DNA from: Synanceia verrucosa | Lineage: Eukaryota > Chordata > Actinopteri > Perciformes > Synanceiidae | DNA length: 64,000 nucleotides | NCBI GenBank assembly: GCA_029721515.1 | Contig: CM056554.1 | Span: 27,535,736 to 27,599,735, forward strand | Direction of reading: 5' to 3' | Position numbers and translations under genes: made by a program | The notes under the pieces: model-generated | Told to the model about the DNA's origin: nothing | The model's input: only the letters and a program-made list of their open reading frames with translations | The model's database searches: none | Part shown: one piece after another, positions 31,990 to 44,419 of the stretch | Numbering within the stretch: position 1 is the stretch's first letter | How the letters are laid out: each line of letters opens with the position of its first letter

Positions 31990-34260
31990 CACAATCTGAC
32001 CCAGGTACGTGTGCAGAAACTGAGTTGCCTGTGTTTGAAATAAAGGTGAATTAAATTGAATAAAAACATATCTCTGCTCAGAATCGATCCTTTCCTCTCA
32101 CATTTTCTTTTTCTGTGTGCAAATCTGATAATCTATCTAGTGCCATGTTTTAAGTCAGTCACCTCAGCCTGCTCAGGATCACTGCATCACCAACAAATAA
32201 ATAATAACTTTACGTACACTACTGTAATCTCAACATGTTTTCTTCTCACACTGACACTGTCAGACCCCTCGGTGTCGCTGTAAACATGACTTTAATCTTA
32301 TGAATTAAACACTTGTTTAGGTTCAGGCAATGGTTGTGACTAGAAAATAACCTGCAAATTATATGAAAATGTCCTGAAAATGAGAAGAGACTGGTGGTCT
32401 TAAAAATATTTCATGTGAATAGGCACGTACATGTACATTTATGTCTGGTGACTGTCCCATGTCTCCATGTCTTATGTTACAGTTACTTTACTTTATATTT
32501 TGGCATGTATTCTGCTGATAGTCTTGCTTATTGACACTGTTAAACCCTGTGTGACTCTTCCCAATCAGATTTGCTAGAAATACAGCTGGGCTATAATAAA
32601 AATAATAATGAGATGAGATAACACTCCTCAGGAGAGAGCACAGTGCGTAACAAAGGTGTGTGCTGTCCTGCAGGTATGCTGAGTATACGGTGGACGTCCA
32701 TGTCCTTTCTAGGTTTTACATTTCATCTGAGGACTAAATCCAATTGCTCTCCACAGGAAGACGGACTCTTTGAGGCATGTAATTGTGTGAATGTGAGAGT
32801 GAGCTGCACGTTGATGATGGATCGCTTTAATGAAATTTGCGTAGTGCTTTTCATCCGTTCGCTAACACCCCACCGTTTCCCTTCTCTCTCTCTCTCTCTG
32901 TCTTCTGCCCTTTCTGCCGACGCTCCTTTCTGCTGCTTCCATTTCACAGTGCCCCTGAAATGTAAAAGTGTAAATAGTTTTTCCCTCTGATCAAAAGGAT
33001 GAAAGCAGGGAAATGCTTGGCTTTGCTGATTGCATTCAGTGGGAAGTGAATAGAGCGACACAGATTTGGAAATTCCAAAATAACATCAGAGTTCAAAGAG
33101 ACTGATTTCAATGGAGGCCTTGGCTGAATCACTTTTTTGTATGTCGATGCAATGTTTGTTTCCTATGTTATTGTTTCCTCAATAGAAATAGGATGTGGTC
33201 CAGTAAACGGCACTCACATTCAAATAAAACCACTTTCAGACATCACCTGTGCAGCATCTGATAGCTAAACGTTGGATAAATGACGGTTGATAGGTCAATA
33301 GATCTACTGTTCCACCCAGTAAAAGTCTGTAAAATATTGACTAATCAATGAAACCCTTTAAAAAATGAGTGCTGTGGTGCTTGGCACTAAAGCAGACCAT
33401 GCTGTGGCTGGATGAATTACAGGAAATGACGCCGTAAACGGCGGCTAAACATACAAAGGAGACAAGAGCAGAGAGAAGAACACAACTACAAAGGTAACGG
33501 ACAGAAATACCTTGACTTCCCTCTGCTTACTGTGATGGATCAGTGTAGCCGAGCACCTGATGAGGCTATTTCAAGCCTGATAAAGCTGATGTTGTCTTTA
33601 AATGAACCTGGACATCAGTCAGAGACTTTCTGAAGTGTATTTCTTCATGGCAGAAACTTGAACAATCTCTCTCTATATAAATATTAATTACAGTTCCCTT
33701 TAATTATTCTTTTATTGCACGGCTACATCCCCAAAGTCCATTTATTTTATATTATGTTTTTTTATTCCACTGTTTTCATTTTTTTTTATTAACTATTAAT
33801 TGATGGAGCCATGCAAGTTACTGCAAATTTTTCAGAATAAAAGGCTTGTGTGAAATTCTGTCCACAGGAAGAAAAAAACCACAGAGCTTGAGTTAATAAT
33901 AAATTTACTGATATATTCTGCAGACAATGTTGCAGGTATGATGCTGTCACCTGTTAACATGTCACTTGTAGCTTCATTTATTAACAGCTGAGCACTGGAA
34001 GCTCCTTCAATGAGCAGAAATGCCGTCACATGTGTTACCATACATGTCCTTCTGTCCATCCAAGCTGTATTTGTAAAAGCTTCTTATCACAAACAAATGT
34101 TTTGCCAAAAATGCTCCATTTGCTAAATGCAGCCCATCATTTTTGAGGGGTTAAATGATGTGCTCGTTCTTCACACTTATTGTCATATAGAGCGATGCAT
34201 TGACAACAGCAGGGTGATGTGTTTGTTGTTTTCCAATATCAAGTTGATCATGTGATGAGA
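31990..34260. other. No gene seen
   Basis: AT-rich single-copy-looking sequence with a TCTC-rich patch at about 32880-32900. Several 60-115 codon ORFs occur on both strands, but none has a recognisable domain or exon structure. Confidence 0.45.
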
Positions 34261-34261
34261 A

Positions 34262-34420
34262 GAGTTAGTAAGAATAGAATGGAATAGTTTTTATTTATCC
34301 CTCATTGAGGGAAATTCACAGCAGCATAGACAAGTTACAGTAATAAAGAGTAACAGTAAACAACAGCAAAGACATAATAGAATAAATAATAATAATAGAA
34401 TAAACATTTACAATGTGTAC
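34262..34420 (-). mobile_element. LINE 3' end fragment
   Basis: On the minus strand: GCTGTGAATTTCCCTCAATG then AGGGATAAATAAA and a TTCTATTC tail, the common 3' terminus of fish L2/CR1-like elements. No coding part remains. Confidence 0.5.
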
Positions 34421-34891
34421 TCTTAAAAAGGAAGAGGGCATATTTTTAATTACTAATGAAACGTTAATTAAACACAATTATTGGATGAATAGAATGTATT
34501 TTTACTATATGTTATGTGTGGATGTGACCTGTAAAAATTAGACTCCACATCTGTCAAAGCTACGAACAGCTGGAGATGATTAGGTGATTATCGAGTAGAT
34601 GATTATCCTCCTTTGGCTCGCTCATAAACACTCACACAGGTTAATGGTGACCGATTATGTCCATAATCCCTATGTATACTATTTATATAGAAGTATTTAT
34701 GTACATTCACAGTATATTTAGTCTTAAAGGTCATTACATTTGAACTATTCTTTGATTTTATTACTTGAACAACATCCACAATAACTGCATGACAGTCATA
34801 CTGCTCGTTCCTTCTAGGTACTTTCTTGATACTTTTTGTTCTGTTCTGTGAACAGAACAATTATTGTTATGTTTGCACAAGGTGTACGTTT

Positions 34892-35262
34892 GGGGGCGAC
34901 ACAGTGGTCCAGTGGAGTTAGCACTGTCGCCTCACAGGAAGAAGGTAGTGGGTTCGATTCCCGGCCCGGGGCCTTTCTGTGTGGAGTTTGCATGTTCTCC
35001 TCATGTCTGTGTGGGTTCTCTCTGGTACTCCGGCTTCCTCCCACCATCCAAAAACATGCATGGGGATTAGGTTAACTGGTTAATTTAAATTGACCGTAGG
35101 TGTGAATGTGAGTGTGAGTGGTTGTCTGTCTCTATGTGTCCTGTGATGAACTGGACACTTGTCCAGGGTGTACCCTGTCTTTCACCCTAAGACAGCTGGG
35201 ATAGACTCCAGCCCCCCTGACCCTATGAGAGGATAAGAGGGAGAAGATGGGTGGATGGATGT
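34892..35262 (+). mobile_element. SINE-like repeat with tRNA-type head, copy 1
   Basis: Begins GGGGGCGACACAGTGG, with an A-box-like GTGGTCCAGTGGAGTTAGCA and a B box GGTTCGATTCC. The conserved middle (GTGTGGAGTTTGCATGTTCT) and 3' part (GACAGCTGGGATAGACTCCA) end in GGATGGATG. About 370 bp. It shares 85-90% sequence by eye with the copy at 40.1 kb. Family name not certain. Confidence 0.8.
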
Positions 35263-38200
35263 ACATTGCACTCTATATGTGTCAGTACCCCTGCTTCGTT
35301 TATTGTAGTTCTAGTCAGTAGCTCTGTCCAGTTGTTCTGTTTCGGACATGTCTTTATGTTTAGTTCTTTGTTCTGTTGCGTCTGCTTTTGAATAACTGTT
35401 CAGTCACTTAGCACCTTGGACTGTGAAAAACAACATTTCATTGCTGTGTACTTGTCTGCAGAAATACAATAAGGTGCTTGAACTTAATAACACTGGCACT
35501 GCCTTAGTCTGCTGCTTGGACCCACTCAGAGAAAGGACAGAAAGGTTGCGTGAAGCCCACTGAGTGTGGAGTTGCTCAGTTTTAAACACTGCTGCTTCCT
35601 GCACTTATATAAATATATAAAAATATGAAAATGTGTGGCTTCGTCTCAAAAAATAACAGCTTTCATGTTTTCCTTTGGAAATCCAGAGCAAACAATTTAC
35701 CTTAGACGTTTAAAAGAGACCAACCTCAACCTTTGAGCTCCACACTGAAGCCCAGCTCCGACTCATCGAGAGCAGGATGTTCTGAGCAGAGGAAGGAATA
35801 AAAGACGCTTTATATTCTCCTTTTCTGCATGAAAAGAAGGAGAAAAAATCATTCTCATGCTTAAATGAAATAACCCCCCATAAATACATTTCAAGGGACA
35901 CTGTGAACATGTGCATTCATGCAGGGATGTGAAGGTGTGCTGTGTTTGTGTGTTTCAGTGGACTGGAGTGAGGAGCTGCAGCAGATTTAGGTCCACAGTG
36001 GGTGGGTTAGCGTGCATGGTGGAGCGTGCACGTACGCAGAGGTGGCCCAAGGCATGAGCAGACCGAGCACCTGCTTAGGGCCCCCTGGCCTCTAGGGGCC
36101 CCAAGAGTGCCGAAAAAAGGGGAGAAAAAGTTGAAGGATTCTAGATTCAGATTGAGAGAGGCCCCTAATTTAATAATAGGCTACTGAACAAAATACTACG
36201 GTAGTCGGTAACTACAGAAGCGATATTTCATAGTCATTTATTTTTTTGGTTTGTTTTTCAGAGTAATTTTACTTTTATTTCTGAATTATTATTTTTCCTG
36301 TATTTTTTTTATCAGCATAATTTCCTGCTATGTTTTGGATTAATATTTTTCTTTTTAGAGAGCATTTTAAACAATAAACACATTCATTCCTTTACTGAGA
36401 GCTCGATTTAATGGAAGCAGACATGACTGACTAGTTCAAAGTTTTCGTTTTGGTCTGGGTTTAAGACACTGGGAGATAGTCCTGTCTTTAAGGCATATAT
36501 ATGGTATTACTATTAGTTTGTCGACTTTATGGAGACACCTGAAGACCTTGTCACTAGTAGGTTGGATGTTCTTGTGAGACTGCAAAGTATCTTGATAATG
36601 CAGGAAAAAAAAATACCTCGAAAGAATTATCATTAAAAAAAACAGAAAAAAATACTTTTTTTGAAAAACAAAAAATAGCCCAAATTACAAATAACGAAAT
36701 GGCTTTATGAGTCACATAAAATGAAATTACATAATAATTAAAATAAATATAAAAAAACCCTTCAAAAGTCATCCATTCTCTGTGGTCATACCTCATGGTA
36801 GCACATGTGGATCCTCAATAAAATTCAAATGCAATTAATGCAAATACTAGAACTAATGACAATACCACCACCAATAATAATATGTAGTGTGGTCCCCAAT
36901 GAAGGATGAGGCCTTACGCAGAGTGCATGTTCTGCGTTTAGGAAAGGGAGGCACTGCTCCATCAGACAGCCTGCAGAGAGCTAACTTTTCAGAGACAGAG
37001 TGGAGGAGGAGAAAAGTCAGGGAGGAAAAAAAGAAAAGAAACAAGTTCAGACAGCAGAAAGAAGTGAAGGGTGGACAGTTTGTCACCAGTTCTTTCATAG
37101 GTAAGGTGGGTCTGTTAGTGGTTCATATTCTGTCCCTCAGTTTTGTGTTATTGTTTATCTCCTTTTCTGGAGGTTTATTTCTAACAGATTTGAGCTATTT
37201 CAGTCTACACATAGTGTAGTTACTGTGCCTTTAAGAGAATCTAGTGATTCTGAGTTTGGTGTTGATCTTATACTGCCATCTAGTAAGCCACTAGATGTTG
37301 GAAGCAGAAAGTGCAGCAGAGTCCTAAAACTTGTCGCTCCTGGGTCGAGTCTGTCTACTTCCTCAACTTTTGCGCTTGTCAGAGGCATAATCTGTGAGTT
37401 AAATCAAACATGCTTAATTAGGAATGTTTGCCAGTGTTTTCATGTTGCGTTTCGTGTTATTGAAAGCAGTACGCCATTCACTCAGTATAGCTGATGTTAT
37501 CGGTTAGCATTTTGCTTGCTATTGAAAATACTATGTGTTGCTAATGTTAAGACCTCGGGTTGGTTATTCTACACACAGAAATAAGTGTGCATGTGTGACA
37601 GGTTGTTGTGTGACAGGACAAAGCAATTCATAATAATTCAACTCTAGGTAAAAAGTTTTGATTTAAATAAGGTTCATTTTGTTCATCTTCATTACAGTTA
37701 ATACATCCTGTTCATTAGTCAGCTATAAAATTAGTGATCTTTAAGATATACAGCTGGTAAAACACACAGACGAACACAGAGAAGAGTGCAGAGTGGTTTG
37801 ATTGCTCTGTGATCTGTTGGCAATGTCTCGGGGCTCCGGTAGAGGGAATCGCGCTCTGCTTCCTCATTCATTACTAGAGAGTGAGCGCAAGAGCTGCTTC
37901 GTGTGTATTTCCTGGTCTCTCTCTCACCATTATTCCCCTTGTTGAAGGGCGCAACACATGTATGTTTTTACACGGAAACTGAACGTTGTTTATTCTGTTT
38001 CTGTTCTCACAGTTTTACAAGTAAAATGGATCAGTAAGCTGAAGAATGCTTCACGAGTGATTACTGAAGCCATATGTTTAGCTCGCTGCATAGGCTAAAG
38101 CTCTTAGCTGAGGGCAGAAGAGTTCATGTGATGGAAAGTTCTGGAACATTAGCCTGTTAGCTATTCCTAACTTTGTCCAGAGTTTATAAGCTAGCTCACT

Positions 38201-40091
38201 TTTCTCTACATATTAGCTCATATTTCTGAAGAATCCTCTGGATTTATACATTTCACTGTTATTTTAGTTAAATAATCAATGCAGGCAAATCAAGCTGCAA
38301 GGTTTATCAAGCTGCTTTGCTCATATTCAATCAGTTGACCCTCCATCAAAAATTACTCATGTTCTGAACAGACATGTCAAGAGCAGCAGCAGAGCTCCCT
38401 CCACCAAGTAACTGTCATGTTCTTTTCACAAATATCATTAAAATGTATTGTTTTATGTAAAATTGTATGAAAATTTCAAGCTGCCAGTGAATTTACACTG
38501 TTGGAGTTTTAAATCATAAAATATGACTATGAGCACCAGTAAACTAGAGAGACTAAATATCTGTGACCCTTATCATGTATTTTTCACTAATCTGGAAAAG
38601 GTTTAGCAGTTGTAGGTGTTTCAAAATCTCTTCTCTTAACGTGAATCCTATTACTAGAAATCACACAATGCTCTGTTCATTGCTGGAAAAGAACAGACAT
38701 ACAAACAGCTCTCTAACAGACATTACGTGCATTGAATTTTATCTGAAGGAAGACTGAAACGACTCTGCAGACAAACAGTTTTACGTTGCGTGTGCTTGTT
38801 GCTGTGAGTAATGGGAAGCTTTGGGCTAACGTGTTTAATGAAAGGCCCCATGGAGTCCTTCTGGGTGTGGTGCTCACTCATGCCAATAAGATGTCCAGTC
38901 TTTGTATTGTGCAGTGAGCAACAAGAAGACAGTCTGATGAAAGGTGCTGACTCCTGTTGCAAACATGGAAGGTCTCTTTTAGTGCCGGTCCACCCTGTCT
39001 GTGTTTTACACTCGACCACGCCCTGCAGATGTCAAGTGAAGCACAAGAGATAATGCCACAAATCAATAAAAGCTCGGCTCAAACAGTGACAGACAGCCTC
39101 AAGGAGACCAGTGGGTTTTTCTCTTTCCTCTTTTTTGGACACATCTCAACACGTGAACCTTTTCAGGCCTGGATGATCACAGCCAATTTTCTGTGGCCAC
39201 ACCAGAGCAGCTGTGAACACAGCACATTGGATGTGTGAACGTGTTTAGCCAGTGGATAGAGCGCAGCCAGACAGCAGGCTGTCACAGATCTTCAGGGACT
39301 AAACCCATTCATTGCCTGCCACACAAAACAAGCACCGGGAGAAAGACGTTGCTTTTTGGGGGAATTATTTCATCGCTGACAGACTGCTTTGCAGATAATA
39401 GGCCTCATCAACCATGGCAACAAAACATCCTCAACCGTCCACGGTCCCACATCCATTGGTGTCCGAACATGACCTGACGACAAAATAAATTAAACAAAAT
39501 CAAGTTATCACACCTACCAAGCGATATTTCTTTTTGACATAACCCGTTTTTATTATTTACTGCTGCTGCAGCTCTAAAACACAACTGCACCAATAAAGAG
39601 CATGAAGCCAAACTACACTGTGGGCTTCAGGTGGAAGTATGCTGTGCTATGACATAATGAATATCATTGAACCCCCTTATCGATGCGATGCAATACGATT
39701 CGCTCCTGTTCACGATATGATGCGATTCAAAAATGATTTGATGACGATATGACTTAATTACAAAGGGATTCTGTTTGAGCAGGTTTCTGACCTTAGTAGC
39801 ACAATTCTGCTTTACTCTCTGAATGAATTTGAAGATGGATTTAACATTTGGTTGGTTTTTATGGAGCAAAAAAATAAATCTTACTTTAAAAAAGACATAA
39901 TTCAGTATGTATAGACAGAGCATTCAAATTTAATTTATATTAAGCACTCCTAATTATGTTCTCTGTCTGTAATTATACAAAATGTGTAAAACTTCACAGG
40001 TGAACAGTTTCAGAAAGCATGGTATGTGTGCATCATGCAAATATAATGATTAAATAAATTATAGATAAAATGACTAAGTTATTTTGTGAAA
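35263..40091. other. No gene supported
   Basis: About 4.8 kb of AT-rich sequence. A possible hAT-like end (CAGAGGTGGCCCAAGGC) occurs near 36038, without a visible partner. An ATCGATGCGATGC-rich patch at about 39675-39760 looks like a transposon remnant. ORFs of 60-110 codons (for example 36887-37219 plus, basic and Arg/Lys-rich) have no recognisable family. Confidence 0.45.
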
Positions 40092-40445
40092 GGGGGCGGC
40101 ACGGTGGTGTAGTGGTTAGCACTGTCGCCTCACAGCAAGAAGGTACCGGGTTCGAATCCCGGGTCCTGGCGCCTTTCTGTGTGGAGTTTGCATGTTCTCC
40201 TCATGTCTGTGTGGGTTCTCTCTGGTACTCCGGCTTCCTCCCACCATCCAAAAACATGCATGGGGATTAGGTTAATTGGTTAATTTAAATTGACCGTAGG
40301 TGTGAATGTGAGTGTGAGTGGTTGTCTGTCTCTATGTGCCCTGCGATGAGGTGGCGACTTGTCCAGGGTGTACCCTGCCTTCCACCCTAAGACAGCTGGG
40401 ATAGGCTCCAGCCCCCCCGCGACCCTATGAGGATAAGGATAAGGA
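40092..40445 (+). mobile_element. SINE-like repeat with tRNA-type head, copy 2
   Basis: Head GGGGGCGGCACGGTGGTGTA, A box TGGTGTAGTGG (40103-40113), perfect B box GGTTCGAATCC (40149-40159), and the same body as copy 1. Instead of a GGATG tail it ends in GATAAGGATAAGGA and abuts the Tc1 fragment. Confidence 0.82.
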
Positions 40446-40900
40446 CGCAGGAGGGTGTGGAGGCAGCCAGGTGAGCGCAATATTGAGCTAAACATCTTTG
40501 AGTATGATCATTTTGCAGGTGGAGGACCATCTGTTCTGGTTTGGGGAGGAATTTCAATCCACGGTTGAACAGACCTTCACATGATCCAGAATGGGACTCT
40601 CACCGGTCTCAGGTACTGATATGAGATCCTAATTGATGACAGCGTCTGCCCCCATCGAGCCAATGTTGTGAATGCTCACTTGGAAGAGGAAGGAATCACC
40701 CGTGTGGACTGGCCTGCGAGGTGGCCACACCTCAATCCTATTGAACATGTTTGGGATTGGCTCCAGAACCGAATTGGAGCCCGACAGAATGCTCCCATAA
40801 CAGTTCAACAACTGGAGGATGCCCTATTGGAGGGGTGGGGCCAGATCACCCAGCAACAGCTATCCAGATTCATTCAGAGCATGCACAGAAGGTGATTCAT
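40446..40900 (+). pseudogene. Tc1-like transposase, C-terminal half
   Basis: Starts abruptly with VWRQPGERNIE in one frame and continues GGPSVLVWGGISIHG. There is a stop, then IDDSVCPHRANVVNAHLEEE and WPHLNPIEHVWDWLQNRIGA, ending SRFIQSMHRR and TGA. The second Asp and the final Glu of the DDE triad are recognisable; the N-terminal DNA-binding half is absent. Stops and frameshifts make it inactive. The intact part 40668-40895 is 75 codons. Confidence 0.88.
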
Positions 40901-40999
40901 GCTAATGGTGGTCATACACACTACTAGGCACATTTTTGATTGAATGTCTTGTCGACGTTTCACAGAAGTTTTTCAAAAGGCCTTTTTTGTTGTGATCAT

Positions 41000-41878
41000 C
41001 AGTTATGGTAGTGGTCTTCTGTACGTTTCTTGAGAATAAAAATGTTTCTTGATTTTATTTTTCTTTCTTAAATTTACTCTGATATGGCTGAAATTTAACC
41101 TCATGTAGTGTATTTGTGAAAAATATTCATAATTTAAAAAATATCATGGGAAAAAAACATGATCCCTAGCAAATGGTGACTAGTGTAGTATAGTCATACA
41201 GTAATTACTGTCAACATAAATCTTTGGATTATGGTGGACACAGTGAATCTCCAGGTGTTTGGTTGTACTCTTTGTCCGGTGTCCCTCATGCTCCATGGAC
41301 AAGAACATGGTCGATCACAGTAGCTCTGATGAAAACAACAACAGCAAACAACAGAACGAAAATGATCATAGACAGAACTGCCAAACAGAAATACACTGTC
41401 ATATATAGACTGAGTGAGTGCAAATAATACTGACGTGGTGGTATTAGAAAAGCTATTGTGGATGTTGTGAAATTAAAGTAAAAATAACGTGTATACCGTA
41501 TTTAGATTATGACGTTAGATAAACCCAACATGCGTTGTGTCCTATATTTACCCTGACAAACAGTATGTGGAAAGACAGGGACAAACCAGTGTGTTTGCTG
41601 GTGACCATCAGAACATCAGCATTAATTTCCATAAAAGAAGAAGAAGCAGGTCAGATAACAGGAAATGTTCACTGTCAATCCAGAGAGCGAGGAACACAGG
41701 AAATGGAAAACATTATGGACAGAGATGTAGCATCCTTCCACCTTAAATTAAATAATCGATTAATTTAATGAGGTTCATGCTTTTGTTTTATATTTCTGCT
41801 CAGAATTGGTTATTTCCCTGTGTTGTGATGTAATATGTGGATAAACTGTAAATAAGGTCACCATTTCCTCTTATCCTT
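41000..41878. other. No gene seen; left flank of chromovirus 3
   Basis: AT-rich sequence. The last 34 bases (41845-41878) recur at 45125-45158 inside the next element. TCCTT at 41874-41878 is its target-site duplication. Confidence 0.6.
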
Positions 41879-42662
41879 TGTCATGCCTGTCAAGTTAAGT
41901 GTGTTTATTATTTCAGTCTTGTCTTTTGGTCTTGTCATTTCCTGTTTTATTTTGGAATTAATTGTCTTCCCTTGTGTTTCAGCTTCACTCTTCCTGCCCT
42001 GTGTTTCCCCGCGTCTGGTGATTGTCAGCCCCGCCCCTGATTGTTTCCAGCTGTTCCCCATTACCCAGTGTATTTATGTCTGCGTCTCCCCCAGTCCTGT
42101 GCCAGTACACCTTGTGTCTCCGTGCCAAGCTACCCGCCATCTTCCACGTCAATCGTTCAGTCAGGTTTCCCCGTCAGTGTCTGTGTTTTTGAGCTGTTTG
42201 TTTCCTTTGTCACTTTGTCTTCGCTTGTATAGTCTGTCAGTGTAGTCAGTTCTCTGTTAGTTGTTTTTCTGAAACTGTTTCCCTCACCTTTGTGAGCGCT
42301 TTAAGTAATTGTAATATTGTCCATAGTTTTCCTCACCTTTGTGAGCGCTTTCTGTTAATTCATAAAGTCACCTTTTCCTCACCATCTGTGAGAGTTTTCT
42401 GTTTAAGTTATTTTCCCCCTTAGACAACCTCTAGATAGCCTCAGGGTTTTGTGTTGGTAATTTTCATAACTGTGTCGTTTTGTTGATAACTTTAATAGTT
42501 AGTAGCTGATGTATTTCTGTTGCCCTTTCTAGGTAGTCAGGTTAGATTGTTAATTCCTCCCTGTACCATTGTTCTTTGTTTCTCTTATTAAATCCTTGTT
42601 TGATACTTTGATTTTTGAGTCGTGCATTTGGGTTCATTCTTGTTGTGTGCCAAGTTCTAACA
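41879..42662 (+). repeat. Left LTR of element 3 (784 bp)
   Basis: Contains TATTTAT (42071-42077) 30 bp before GCCAGTAC (42101-42108), a repeated CCTCACCTTTGTGAGCGCTT-type block, and a TTATTAAATCC polyadenylation-like signal near the 3' end. Spurious ORFs occur within it. Confidence 0.92.
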
Positions 42663-42664
42663 GA

Positions 42665-42674
42665 ACGTACTGGC
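42665..42674 (+). promoter_or_regulatory. Primer binding site of element 3, self-priming type
   Basis: ACGTACTGGC lies two bases inside the LTR end. It pairs over 10 bases with GCCAGTACGT in the right LTR (45381-45390) and over 8 with the left LTR. It has the same placement as in element 1 but a different sequence, with the LTR partner changed to match. Confidence 0.65.
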
Positions 42675-42675
42675 C

Positions 42676-43640
42676 ATGACGAACCCAGCCGACTCCAGTC
42701 AGCTCAGGGAGTTGGTCGTCTCCCACTGTAACAGACTGACGCAGCAGGAGGAGCAGGCTGCTGCGTTTGGCCGTGACATCGCCAGTTTGTCCTCACGTCA
42801 AGAGGAGTTTAGGCAGTCCATGACCTCCCAGGTAGATGCGCTTGCTCGCAATATGCGCAATCTACACCAATACCTCCATAGCCAGCCTTCAGCTCCTCCA
42901 CCACCTGCTCCTAGCCCTAACCTGCCTGCCGGTACATCGCCTGTGGTAGTTCATACACCCCCTCGCCTCGCCCCCCCAGACAAGTACGCTGGCGAGTCAG
43001 AACTGTGCAGACCTTTCCTGGTGACCTTTCCTGGTTACATTTCAGGATGAATCCCGACGCCTTTCCCACACCCCAGTCTTGTGTTGCTTTTATTACATCT
43101 CATCTGACTGGTAGAGCGGCAGCATGGGCAACAGCAGAGTGGGCTCGGGACTCAGCACTCTGTGCATCTCCGGACCTGTTTATTGCTGAGTTGCGCAAAG
43201 TGTTTGATCACACTCGGCCAGGGCTGCAGGCAGCCCGTTCACTAAAAAGACTCATGCAGGGTAATCGTGGCGTGTCCGTGGCCGATTATGCCATCCAGTT
43301 TCGCCTGCTGCCGAAGGACAGTGGCTGGGGGGAACCTGCCTTGGTGGAGGCATTTTTGGACGGACTGAACGATCAAATCTACGAACAGCTTGGGCCCCAG
43401 GAATTCCTGGATGATCTGGAAGCGGTGATTGAGGCGGCCATTCGCACAGACTACCGATGACGTGGAGCTTCACGATCCAGTGGCAGCGGAAGGCGCCTAA
43501 CCCCAGAGACCCCAGCTGAGCCCATGCAGGTCGGACGTGCTTGACTCAAGCCTGAGGAGCGTCAGCGGCGGTTACAACAGGGGCTGTGTTTCTACTGTGG
43601 GCAGGCCGGACATCGTCTCAGCAGCTGCCCAGCCAAGCTC
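42676..43640 (+). pseudogene. gag of element 3
   Basis: Starts MTNPADSSQLREL with a helical N-terminus and a Pro-rich linker. A frameshift at about 43010 separates it from the capsid part (LTGRAAAWATAEWARDSALC, LVEAFLDGLNDQIYEQLGP), which ends at a TGA at 43458. The CCHC knuckle (CFYCGQAGHRLSSC, about 43588-43630) is in a further frame. Gag packages element RNA; this copy is frameshifted. Confidence 0.85.
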
Positions 43641-44419
43641 CCCGGCTCCCAGCACAGAGTCAACCCACCGGGCAGTGTCCGCCGAGGGAGTCTCTCGCCA
43701 GCTGACTCAGGTAACATGTGCCGTGAGGGATAAGGTGCTTTCCCTCAGGGTGCTCATAGACTCTGGGGCTGACGAGAGTTTAATGGATTGGGGGGTGGTC
43801 CGGGAACTAGGTCTTAAGACTGAGACACAGCCTTGTCTCAGCCTTGTCACAGTCCCTAGAGGCCAAGGCTTTAAATGGGAGCAAACTGTTTAAAATAACC
43901 CATGTCACAGAACCTGTTATGCTCATGTTTGATGAACATAAGGAGCAGCTACAATTTCATGGATTTGACTCTCAAAACCATGCCATTGTGTTGGGGTATT
44001 CATGGTACAAACACAATCCAGTCATAGACTCGAAATTGGGAACTGTGAGGGGTTGGTCTGGAGAGTGTCGGGATCAGTGTTTGTTTAGCCAGGATCAGGT
44101 CACAGTGGGCGGAGTTGGGGCGGAGACTGGGTCAGTGTCTTCCGCTCTCCAGACCGTGCCCCCAGTTGAAGTTGTTGATCTACCCTCTGTGCCGTCCTGC
44201 TACCATGACTTGGGCCAAGCCTTTAGTTCAGTGAAAGCCACCTCTCTGCCTCCCCACAGACCCTATGACTGTCCCATCGAGCTGCGTGAGGGGGCGGCCT
44301 TGCCTAAGGGGAGGCTTTATTCCATCTCGGGTCCAGAGAGAGAAGCTATGGACACCTACATTCAGGCCTCTCTTAAGGCGGGAATCATCAGGCCATCCTC
44401 CTCCCCGCTAGGAGCGTGA
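43640..44419 (+). pseudogene. Protease region of element 3
   Basis: The protease motif LIDSGADESLMD (about 43755-43790) is in one frame. A frameshift at about 43860 leads to the rest of the protease and the linker (HRPYDCPIELREGAALPKGR), ending at a TGA at 44417-44419, where a Gly codon is expected in the context SSPLGA-stop-FFF. One base change could explain the stop. Confidence 0.85.

Noticed and set aside
32643..33061. Overlapping 115- and 112-codon ORFs on opposite strands
   Set aside because: No domain, splice context or codon signal. Partly driven by a TCTC-rich low-complexity patch.
36030..36180. Possible hAT transposon end (CAGAGGTGGCCCAAGGC)
   Set aside because: No inverted partner or 8-bp duplication was found within the following few kilobases.
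40092..40165. Possible tRNA gene (good A and B boxes)
   Set aside because: No complete cloverleaf. It is the head of a dispersed repeat of about 350 bp, also found at 34.9 and 14.7 kb.
41847..42662. Element 3 LTR starting at TGTAAATAAGG (41847)
   Set aside because: The two-copy match extends to that point, but the matching target duplication TCCTT lies immediately before TGTCATGCC (41879). The extra bases are copied host flank.
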